From CAYFHQ01 sp964342805 (GTDB lineage: Bacteria; Bacillota; Clostridia; Peptostreptococcales; Acidaminobacteraceae), in assembly GCA_964342805.1 (NCBI GenBank), contig CAYFHQ010000097.1, positions 1-13,831 on the forward strand: a stretch of 13,831 nucleotides of DNA, given 5' to 3'. The notes under the pieces are model-generated. The model searched no databases and was not told where the DNA came from. It saw nothing but the letters and a program-made list of their open reading frames with translations. The first letter of the stretch is position 1. Each line of letters begins with the position of its first letter. A program made the translations under genes and the position numbers. This document shows, piece by piece, positions 7,573 through 13,509 of the stretch.

Positions 7573-8634
7573 TTACTTGGTTAAATGGATCTTTAGTTTG
7601 GAATGACCCACCTGCAGGACATCACCATCGGAAATCCGCTCCCACTGGTTGGGTTGGAGGGCTTCACTGTTGAGTTGAGTGCCATTTTTTGTGTTCAGAT
7701 CCTTGTAGTACCAGTCCTTTTCTTCCATAACAAGCTCTCCGTGAACCCGACCCACTGCAGGATCTTCAACTACGACTTGGGACATGCCGGGTTGTCTTCC
7801 GATCTTAAAGTGTTGTCCTTTGAAGTTCTGCTGGTCCCCATTGTCAAACTCAAAATAAGCTGGACTGGAACTTAGTAAAACCGTTTGCTCCTTGACCACC
7901 ATTTCCAGTGGGTCATTGATTTGCTGGCCATAGTCAGACGCTGGTGACCGTCTTTGGAATAAGCTGCGCAGCTGGTCGAGTATAGACACACCCTGATTCT
8001 TGTCTGCTACTTCTACTAATTGATCTTCCTTATACAGTTCCCCACCGGTGACCAGCCCTTCTTGAAGCCCATGGTCTCCTTCCTTTCCACCCAACATGTT
8101 TAAGTCCCCATGACCACCAGACCCCTGGAGTTCCTCTTCATATAATTCGATCGCCTCTAGGCAGCGGCTAAAACTCCCTTCCGCTTGCCGGATAAGTTGA
8201 AAAATCCGACTCCAAGGAAAGTCACTGTCGGACTGGACATAGTAGCAAGCCAGGTCTTTGACACAATCCACCCAAGCCTGCCAACCATTGGTGGCCGAAG
8301 CCTCAGGTACAATGGCCATATAGACAAACCGACTGCCCTTGTCCACATAAATCCGTTCCGGATGGAACAGGTAATCACTGGCGTTTTGAAAGTACCCATT
8401 GGCTTCGCTGATGGTCATGAGCATTCGTCTTAAGACCTGGACAAGGTCCACAGCTGTACTCATCCGATTGGATAAAAAAGCACCCAGGGTAACAAGGCCC
8501 TCTGTTTCATATTGAAGCAAGGTGTCTGTGTCCTGCTGGCGGATGACCACCGGGAGAATGCCAGGAATCCGGTGTCGTCGCAGCATTTCCAATTGAAAGT
8601 GTCGGAGGTTTTCTTCTTGTACTCTAAACTGCAT
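7573..8634 (-). CDS. FHA-domain protein with DUF6382-like N-terminal domain
   Basis: This 353-residue protein appears cytoplasmic, with no signal peptide or membrane helix. The C-terminal 93 residues (261-353) form a forkhead-associated domain, which binds phosphothreonine peptides. Visible are GR (279-280), GRVHGEL (295-301, in place of the usual S-R-x-H), and DLNTKNGTQLN (312-322), the canonical NGT loop. The first 180 or so residues resemble the DUF6382 region found ahead of FHA domains in Bacillota (recalled, not searched). A low-complexity acidic and Gly-rich linker joins the two. The ATG at 8634 has AAAGGA ten bases upstream. It starts 14 bp after the Flp pilin stop, so it is part of the Tad operon. 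FHA proteins often sit in clostridial Tad loci and may link pilus assembly to Ser/Thr phosphorylation, but the partner is unknown. No kinase gene is in the window. Confidence 0.85.
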   Translation of the reverse strand: MQFRVQEENLRHFQLEMLRRHRIPGILPVVIRQQDTDTLLQYETEGLVTLGAFLSNRMSTAVDLVQVLRRMLMTISEANGYFQNASDYLFHPERIYVDKGSRFVYMAIVPEASATNGWQAWVDCVKDLACYYVQSDSDFPWSRIFQLIRQAEGSFSRCLEAIELYEEELQGSGGHGDLNMLGGKEGDHGLQEGLVTGGELYKEDQLVEVADKNQGVSILDQLRSLFQRRSPASDYGQQINDPLEMVVKEQTVLLSSSPAYFEFDNGDQQNFKGQHFKIGRQPGMSQVVVEDPAVGRVHGELVMEEKDWYYKDLNTKNGTQLNSEALQPNQWERISDGDVLQVGHSKLKIHLTK

Positions 8635-8648
8635 GGCACAACCATCCT

Positions 8649-8870
8649 TTAGTTTGATATACTGGCAGGATCAATCTCCACACCCTTGAAATTCTCGATC
8701 AACTTCATTAAATGGCTGCCAATGGAGTCCTTGAAGATCAAGGCCAATCCCACAAGTACAGCAATAATCAAGACGATCTCTATGGTACCCATCCCATCTG
8801 TGTTAGATAGGTTTCGTTTTACTTTCTGCCATCCGATCAGACTCCAATGGTTCAGTGTGTTTAGAAACAT
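8649..8870 (-). CDS. flp: Flp-type (type IVb) prepilin
   Basis: This 73-residue protein is predicted to be the major pilin or a pilin-like subunit of the Tad pilus. Residues 21-46 read NTDGMGTIEIVLIIAVLVGLALIF: a Gly (G26) followed by a hydrophobic helix with Glu at position +5 (E31). This is the class IV prepilin cleavage signature, here predicted after G26. The 26-residue leader is long and basic, and the mature protein would be 47 residues, in the usual size range for Flp pilins. The pattern fits the Flp1-like domain of Bacillota. An AAGGAGG site lies six bases before the ATG at 8870. A 105-bp gap separates it from tadC. I see no convincing promoter there, though pilin genes often get a separate one or mRNA processing. 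The prepilin peptidase needed for maturation is not encoded in the window. Confidence 0.88.
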   Translation of the reverse strand: MFLNTLNHWSLIGWQKVKRNLSNTDGMGTIEIVLIIAVLVGLALIFKDSIGSHLMKLIENFKGVEIDPASISN

Positions 8871-8975
8871 ATGATTCCTCCTTAATTAGTCTTCCTATCC
8901 TGTGTAATCCTTAATAATCCTCAACAACTATGACCCTCACCCAGCTTTCCCCTAACACCTATATGGGTCAAATCC

Positions 8976-9782
8976 CTAAAAACTCAATACAAGGGCAGCC
9001 ATAATACACATGAGGAGCCCCATGAACATAAGCACTCCGGGAAAGACCATTTTGACATTGGCCTCTTTATTGAGGAGTTGATCCACCCGACGTTGGTCTT
9101 TCCAAAGGGTTGCCTGTAATCTTTCCAAATCTTCCAGGGCCCGGACGCTCCCCAACTGGTGGAATTGCTGACAATGGAGGACAAACTTGCCCACCATTCG
9201 GTCAGCCAACTCCTGGTCCAAGTCATAAAGAACCTTAGAGAGGGGCTGGCCAAGGGCATACTGTTTCATCATATAGCGGGCAACATGCCCCAACCGTCCA
9301 GCCCCCCCTTCTTCAGCTGCATAATCCAAGGCAACGTCCAGGGCCATTCCAGCTTCCAGTAGTAGCAAGCACCTCATGCTGAATAAGGGGAGGTCTTGGG
9401 CCACCTGCCTATGAATGGCTGTGGCCTCCTTCTTTACTTCTTGGACAGACAAGTAGGCCAGTCCACCTACAAAAAAGACCATGACCATAAGACCTTCAAG
9501 TATGGACGCTTGTAGAATGGACCAAAAGACCAAGCCCATTCCCACGCCCAGCCAGAGTCGGAACACCAGTACATAGAACCTGTCACGGCCAGTGTCCTTC
9601 CAGCTACCAAGGAGGGTGATGGTCTTAAAGTCTTCCTCCAAAAGGGTCCCATAAGCGCACTCCAGGGGTTTCAAATAAGGAGCAAAAAGACAACCTAAAA
9701 TCAACGTGGTGTCCATGTCCTTATGGCTTCTCCTGCCATATATAAGAATTCCTAAACTCAAGCCCAACCAAACCAGGATCAT
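8976..9782 (-). CDS. tadC: Tad pilus platform protein TadC (T2SSF-like)
   Basis: This is a 268-residue inner-membrane platform protein of the GspF/TadC family, which couples the TadA ATPase to pilin extrusion. There is an N-terminal helix (residues 1-16), two adjacent helices (about 75-110), a cytoplasmic helical T2SSF domain with the family-like stretch LPLFSMRCLLLLEAGMALDVALDYAA (about 129-154) and QYALGQPLSKVLYDL (about 173-187), and a C-terminal helix (about 245-268). The ATG overlaps the tadB stop as ATGA, with GGAGGG three bases upstream, so translation is coupled. The label TadC rather than TadB rests on gene order and is not independently proven. Confidence 0.88.
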   Translation of the reverse strand: MILVWLGLSLGILIYGRRSHKDMDTTLILGCLFAPYLKPLECAYGTLLEEDFKTITLLGSWKDTGRDRFYVLVFRLWLGVGMGLVFWSILQASILEGLMVMVFFVGGLAYLSVQEVKKEATAIHRQVAQDLPLFSMRCLLLLEAGMALDVALDYAAEEGGAGRLGHVARYMMKQYALGQPLSKVLYDLDQELADRMVGKFVLHCQQFHQLGSVRALEDLERLQATLWKDQRRVDQLLNKEANVKMVFPGVLMFMGLLMCIMAALVLSF

Positions 9783-10555
9783 TTTCCCTCCAAGACCTTA
9801 GTCGCCAACCCCTTCGCCCCATATAAGACAAGGACAAAAAGCAACAAAACAAACTGACCAAGGGGCGTCTCATGCAAAACCACCATTACATCGGGCATGG
9901 TTCCATACAGGCTCTCCAGCATGCCAATGGATATCCAGAAAAGCATTTTTTGCTCCATTCTTTTTTCAGCTGTCAGTAGCCACCGCTCCTCTTCGACTGC
10001 CATACCCTCCTCCAATTGTCGGATAATTTTATAGAGTTGGTCTTCCAGCCGACCACCCATACGGGTGGAAATCCTTACGATGGCAATAAAGTCCTGGACG
10101 CTTCTTTCTTCGACACAAGCCAAGCTTGTTATGGCTTGGGACATGGACTGACCTAGGCGGAGGGAAGCCACCACCTGACTAACACCCTTATCCAACCGCT
10201 TGATTTTGTCTCTGGAGGGTCCCTGTCTCTCCTGCAATTGAACAAAGGCCTTTTCCAATGGTATGCCTACGCCCACAAGGCCCGCAAGGGCTTGCAAGAG
10301 TTCTTTGAACTCATGGCGGATCGCCTTGTTGCCTTTTCGATCTACCGGACCTCTATGTCCCCCTGCCCAAAAGCCTGAAATGATTGTGGTGAAGATGGCC
10401 GCTGGCAGACTCCGAAACAAGATCCATCCCACTGGAAACCCATGCATGGCTGTTATAAGGATATGTAAGGCCAGCCATTTGGGTTCATTGGTAGGGGCAA
10501 GGGTCTTTTTGATATAGGCCTTCACCCATTGACCCACCTTAGCAACTCCGGCCAT
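9779..10555 (-). CDS. tadB: Tad pilus platform protein TadB (T2SSF-like)
   Basis: This 258-residue membrane protein has two helices near the N-terminus (about 28-65), a cytoplasmic T2SSF helical domain (about 80-205) with ELLQALAGLVGVGIPLEKAF and FIAIVRISTRMGGRLEDQLYKII, and a hydrophobic C-terminus. It would form the assembly platform with TadC. An in-frame ATG at 10588 gives 11 extra residues but has no ribosome binding site. The ATG at 10555 is preceded by GGAGG, so I chose it, giving a 17-bp overlap with the end of tadA. At its 3' end it overlaps tadC by 4 bp. Spacing between the GGAGG and ATG is short (4 bases). Confidence 0.88.
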   Translation of the reverse strand: MAGVAKVGQWVKAYIKKTLAPTNEPKWLALHILITAMHGFPVGWILFRSLPAAIFTTIISGFWAGGHRGPVDRKGNKAIRHEFKELLQALAGLVGVGIPLEKAFVQLQERQGPSRDKIKRLDKGVSQVVASLRLGQSMSQAITSLACVEERSVQDFIAIVRISTRMGGRLEDQLYKIIRQLEEGMAVEEERWLLTAEKRMEQKMLFWISIGMLESLYGTMPDVMVVLHETPLGQFVLLLFVLVLYGAKGLATKVLEGK

Positions 10556-11711
10556 ATAGCCTCCATTTGTCTCGGTTGGCCAGGTCATTGATCAGCTTAT
10601 ATGTTCCATCTTCCTCTAGTTTGAAAAGGGGCTGAATGGTCCATCTCCCGTTTTCTCCACGGCTAACTTCCCCGATCTCCGTCAGTTTCCTGGCCCCATC
10701 GGGCAATCGTTTCAACTGAACAACAATGTCGATAGAAGAGGCGATCAGGGTTTTCACAACCGGGGCCGGCAAGTCAGAACCGGACATAACCATGGACTCC
10801 AAGCGGTATAACATGTCTTCCATTCCATTGGCATGACCCGTGGATAAAGACCCCTCATGGCCTGTGTTCATGGCCTGCAGCATATCTAGGGCCTCCTTGC
10901 CCCTCACTTCGCCTACGATGATTCTGTCCGGTCGCATACGAAGAGAGGTTCGAATCAGTTCAGCCAATGCACTTTCTTTACTGGCGCTCTTTTCCCTTGC
11001 TTCTAGACGAATCATGTTTTCTATCCCTTGAATTTGTAGCTCGGCACTATCCTCAATGGTGATCACCCGCTCCGCCTTGGGGATCCAAGCAGACAGGGCG
11101 TTCAGTAGGGTGGTCTTACCACTGCCCGTTCCCCCACTGATAAACAAGTTATACTTTCGTCTAACCAGGTCTTTCAGAAAATCAGCGACTTCTGAACTCA
11201 GTGTGCCATAGGCCACTAGTTGGCTCATGGTCAGGGCCTGTTTGGGAAACTTCCGTATGGTCATAACTGGGCCTCCCAGGGCCAAAGGCCCCATGACCAC
11301 GTTTACCCGTGACCCGTCTAATAGGCGGGCGTCAGCAATGGGGTGTGACCGATTGACCTTGCGGTTTACCGTGCTGACAATATGCTGAATAATGGACTCC
11401 AGTCGTTCAACCGAGTCGAAGGTGACTGGAGACTTACTGATCCGTCCCTCTTGCTCTATGAAGACACAATGGGGTCCATTGATCATGATCTCTGAGACAC
11501 GATCATCATCCAATAGAGGCTGCAGGACGTCATACCGCCTCAAGCGATTAAAGGCGTCCTTGGAAAGTTGTAGCTTTTCACCGGGCCCCAGGTGGTTGAA
11601 TCGGTCATCGGTAAGTAATATCTGGTCAATGACTTTCGTGACCCTCTCGTCGTTAAAATCGCTTTCATTGACCAAAACACCTTGTACTTGGTCAGTCAGT
11701 TGTTGGATCAT
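10539..11711 (-). CDS. tadA: Tad pilus assembly ATPase TadA/CpaF
   Basis: This 390-residue secretion ATPase powers Flp pilus assembly as a hexamer at the membrane. All expected motifs are intact: Walker A GGTGSGKT (193-200), the Asp box ITIEDSAEL (217-225), Walker B RIIVGEVRG (263-271) and the His box GHEGSLSTGHAN (284-295). The N-terminal domain has YDVLQPLLDDDRVSEIMINGP (about 60-80), the usual CpaF entry, and the arginine-rich region VNRSHPIADARLLDGSRVNVV. The gene begins 3 bp after the TadZ-like gene stop and overlaps tadB, so translation is probably coupled. It is the best conserved gene of the cluster, and with its catalytic motifs complete the system should be energised. Confidence 0.96.
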   Translation of the reverse strand: MIQQLTDQVQGVLVNESDFNDERVTKVIDQILLTDDRFNHLGPGEKLQLSKDAFNRLRRYDVLQPLLDDDRVSEIMINGPHCVFIEQEGRISKSPVTFDSVERLESIIQHIVSTVNRKVNRSHPIADARLLDGSRVNVVMGPLALGGPVMTIRKFPKQALTMSQLVAYGTLSSEVADFLKDLVRRKYNLFISGGTGSGKTTLLNALSAWIPKAERVITIEDSAELQIQGIENMIRLEAREKSASKESALAELIRTSLRMRPDRIIVGEVRGKEALDMLQAMNTGHEGSLSTGHANGMEDMLYRLESMVMSGSDLPAPVVKTLIASSIDIVVQLKRLPDGARKLTEIGEVSRGENGRWTIQPLFKLEEDGTYKLINDLANRDKWRLYGRSC

Positions 11712-11714
11712 ATC

Positions 11715-12602
11715 CTACTCTTTCTGCTTGGCTAGTAACCCGTTCGCAACCTGCCTTCGATATTGCGGCAGGTAGTCACCATTGATGTATTGGGCCCCCT
11801 CAAGCCCGCCTTGTCCGCTTGAAAAGGTCCACCTATCAAAGGGGATGTCCGCACATTCTTGATACCATAGCAAGGCACCCTGGGCCTCTGAGATAATATG
11901 CGCCCCCCTCTCAGCCTCATGAATCCAGGCTCTTAGGGCATAAGAAGGCATGTTTCGACTGTAAACTACCACATGGTCCAGCTTGGCAAGTTGGCAGTAG
12001 GCTAAAACCCCTTGTATGGCTTCTGTTGTCCATTCTTCCATCATCAAGGGCCGGTTTGACGAAGAGAGACCCAGGACACCATAGGCGGTATTGCCGATCC
12101 CCGACGTGTCGCCAAAGGGCTTACCAGACACCTCTAGACCACCACTCCCTTGCATGACCTTATAGAGCCATTGGTCCATTTGCCATGCTCCATGAGGAAT
12201 GTTCAGTTGGCTGGTCCCTTGAAGGTGGATATAAAACACCCGCTTCCCTTGGTCCACATACCACTCAGCCAAACCGATGGCCATATGTTCTCCCTTGCTG
12301 GAAGCCTGGTCATCAAGAACCAAATGGACGGTAAAGGATCTGGAGGTACTTCCAAGAAGACCTTCAATGGCATGGTCGACTGCAAATCCAGGCGCAAACT
12401 CCGAAACCGTCACTTCCCTACCCTGGGCATGAACCATGGGTGCAGTACCGTCTCTTACTCGAACATCCATGGCCGCCTTCATCGTGTCTCTCGTCAAGTC
12501 CGCCACTTGCCAATCAGGGTGCTGGTCTTGTAGATAGCGACGCACATGGTCAACCCAGTCCCTATGGACACTCTCAACTCCTATGTTTACGACGAGTCTC
12601 AC
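11715..12602 (-). CDS. tadZ: TadZ/CpaE-like protein with degenerate P-loop
   Basis: This 295-residue protein sits where TadZ, the polar localisation factor of Tad systems, is normally encoded, directly before tadA. An N-terminal receiver-like part (1-85) leads into a MinD/ParA-like fold. TVHLVLDDQASSKGEHMAIGLAEWYVDQGKRVFYI aligns by pattern with the strand-P-loop-helix-strand start of TadZ (about residues 91-125), but the loop DDQASSKGEH lacks the GK[ST] of Walker A. A later HVVVYSRNMPSYALRAWIHEAERGAHII resembles the distal ParA-fold strand and helix. The protein therefore probably does not hydrolyse ATP. The start is a GTG at 12602 that sits directly inside the purine-rich GAGGTGAG, and there is no other start codon between the upstream in-frame stop and residue 20, so the N-terminus is uncertain. 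Confidence 0.72.
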   Translation of the reverse strand: MRLVVNIGVESVHRDWVDHVRRYLQDQHPDWQVADLTRDTMKAAMDVRVRDGTAPMVHAQGREVTVSEFAPGFAVDHAIEGLLGSTSRSFTVHLVLDDQASSKGEHMAIGLAEWYVDQGKRVFYIHLQGTSQLNIPHGAWQMDQWLYKVMQGSGGLEVSGKPFGDTSGIGNTAYGVLGLSSSNRPLMMEEWTTEAIQGVLAYCQLAKLDHVVVYSRNMPSYALRAWIHEAERGAHIISEAQGALLWYQECADIPFDRWTFSSGQGGLEGAQYINGDYLPQYRRQVANGLLAKQKE

Positions 12603-12702
12603 CTCTTTCGAATTGTAAGTTTATGGTATTATAATGGCACATTTTACCATTCTCTGCAAGTGATTTTTCTCTTCTGATTTGCATAGTCCACCTGAATCCT
12701 TT

Positions 12703-12730
12703 ATAATATATGTTGACCTACCTGTATCAA
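12703..12730 (-). promoter_or_regulatory. Probable promoter for the tad operon
   Basis: On the minus strand TTGATA (12725-12730) and TATTAT (12703-12708) lie 16 bp apart, each one mismatch from consensus. It lies just after the strong terminator of the preceding unit and would give a leader of about 90 nt. A second perfect TATAAT lies closer to the gene (near 12628-12633) but has no good -35 at 16-18 bp. A short inverted repeat, GTTGA...TCAAC (12712-12731), overlaps the -35 element and could be a regulatory site. Confidence 0.5.
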
Positions 12731-12760
12731 CAGGAGGCATTTACGTAAGGGTTCACACAC

Positions 12761-12800
12761 AAAAAAGACACCTGTGCTCGCACACACAGATGTCTTTTTT
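12761..12800 (-). terminator. Strong intrinsic terminator after the selenoprotein/membrane protein unit
   Basis: A 10-bp arm AAAAAAGACA (12761-12770) pairs with TGTCTTTTTT (12791-12800). After one mismatch there are five more pairs (CTGTG with CACAG), closing on a loop of about 8 nt. Six T follow the GC part on either strand, so it can work in both directions. It lies 12 bp after the stop of the 96-residue gene and isolates the tad operon from it. Confidence 0.88.
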
Positions 12801-12812
12801 GTTTTTTGATTT

Positions 12813-13103
12813 TTATTTTCGATTCATGGTTCGACTGTAGTTTGATTCAGATAAGAACCAGGTCATCAGTCCCCAGAGCGTCCCCCCTACAACCATGTTC
12901 ATGAGGGCAAACAAGCCCACCTGGGTCCACCCCTGACTTGCTATGGTTCCAGTGACAAACTGGATGGCCACCATCAAAACACTAAATATAGGTCCAAACC
13001 CGAGAACCCCTCTTCTTAGCACAAATGGCCACATGCCTGCTTTCCGAATGCGTTTCCATGCTTCATGGCGTTCCTGTTTCGGCGTTTTCTTTCTCTTTGC
13101 CAT
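12813..13103 (-). CDS. Small two-helix membrane protein, unknown function
   Basis: I do not recognise this 96-residue protein. It has a very basic N-terminus (MAKRKKTPKQERHEAWKRIRKAG), then two hydrophobic segments (about 33-55 and 63-83) joined by a short loop (GTIASQGWTQ), and a polar tail SESNYSRTMNRK. The positive N-terminus predicts both ends in the cytoplasm. No cysteine or metal-binding residue pattern is visible, apart from several Trp. It starts 8 bp after the stop of the selenoprotein gene, and its GGGGGA ribosome binding site lies in that gap, so the two are very likely co-transcribed. A strong terminator follows. Its partner gene suggests a shared role, but nothing in the sequence says what. 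Confidence 0.8.
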   Translation of the reverse strand: MAKRKKTPKQERHEAWKRIRKAGMWPFVLRRGVLGFGPIFSVLMVAIQFVTGTIASQGWTQVGLFALMNMVVGGTLWGLMTWFLSESNYSRTMNRK

Positions 13104-13111
13104 ATGTCCCC

Positions 13112-13405
13112 CTATTTTCGTTTTACACCTGTAACAATAAAATCTCTATACGGGAGATCTGATCCATGGTGGTTCTTTTGGATCTCCACGTCTTCAAAAC
13201 ATTCCATGTCTTCATGGAAGTAAAGGTGTATACCGTCCACTTCATAACAGATATAAGTTGCGTCATCCATGGGCTCACTCGTTCTAACTAGAACTTCATC
13301 TATGGGCCCTCAGCAACCGATTTGACGTTCAAGCCAAAGGGTCAGTGCCTTCCTGCGGGCGTATATGAGATATTCGAGTACTTCTTGATCAATGATAATA
13401 TCCAT
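13112..13405 (-). CDS. HesB-like small selenoprotein, Sec at codon 32 (in-frame TGA)
   Basis: Reading from the ATG at 13405 (AGGAGG five bases upstream) gives 31 residues, a TGA at 13312-13310, and then 65 further open codons to TAG at 13112-13114. The product is about 97 residues if TGA is read as selenocysteine. Around the TGA the protein reads RQIGC-U-GPIDEVLVRT. The later part, TYICYEVDGIHLYF and YRDFIVTGVKRK, keeps the alternating hydrophobic pattern of a HesB/IscA-like beta fold. The Gly-Cys-Sec-Gly-Pro motif matches a small Bacillota family whose members carry CC or CU at this place (recalled as HesB-like or CC/Se-motif proteins; no search was run). A SECIS-like hairpin starts directly after the TGA. 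It lacks the C-terminal CGC of true IscA; other cysteines are C53 and C69. Function is unknown, probably thiol/selenol redox or metal handling. The alternative, a pseudogene with a stop, is less likely. Confidence 0.82.
13271..13309 (-). promoter_or_regulatory. Bacterial SECIS-like hairpin directly after the TGA
   Basis: In the mRNA sense GGGC (13309-13306) pairs with GCCC (13274-13271) at the base, and GTTCT (13294-13290) pairs with AGAAC (13285-13281) at the top around the tetraloop AGTT (13289-13286). The middle has an internal loop with a possible CAT/GTG pairing. The apical loop starts 21 nt after the UGA (20 nt lie between), inside the known 16-37 nt window, and has G as its second base. 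These are the two published requirements for bacterial SECIS elements that bind SelB. Confidence 0.75.
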
Positions 13406-13425
13406 TGTAGCCTCCTATACCTTCT

Positions 13426-13453
13426 ATTATACCGAATGAATGGAAAAGCCCAA
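13426..13453 (-). promoter_or_regulatory. Probable promoter for the selenoprotein unit
   Basis: On the minus strand a perfect TATAAT (13426-13431) lies 16 bp from TTGGGC (13448-13453), a weak -35 with only the TTG conserved. Transcription would start near 13419, leaving a leader of about 14 nt that still contains the AGGAGG site. It lies between the preceding terminator and the gene start, which fits an independent unit. Confidence 0.5.
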
Positions 13454-13467
13454 TGGCCATTCTCTAC

Positions 13468-13499
13468 AAAAAAACAGGGGCTCGTCATCCGAACCCCTG
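13468..13499 (-). terminator. Intrinsic terminator after the carboxyltransferase gene
   Basis: CAGGGG (13475-13480) pairs with CCCCTG (13494-13499), with three more pairs after one mismatch and a short loop. On the minus strand the stem is followed by seven T (13474-13468). It begins 10 bp after the stop codon of the gene at 13510, a textbook arrangement. Confidence 0.92.
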
Positions 13500-13509
13500 C
13501 TGTCTGTTT

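Noticed and set aside
8871..8975. A promoter in the 105-bp gap between tadC and flp
   Set aside because: A TTGACC hexamer is present on the minus strand but no matching -10 lies 16-18 bp downstream, and other hexamers are weak.
10556..10588. Longer TadB start at 10588
   Set aside because: No ribosome binding site precedes it, while GGAGG precedes the ATG at 10555.
13112..13405. Reading the TGA-containing gene as a simple pseudogene
   Set aside because: Only one stop interrupts it, the stop sits at the known Cys/Sec position, a SECIS-like hairpin follows, and the ribosome binding site and downstream gene coupling are intact.
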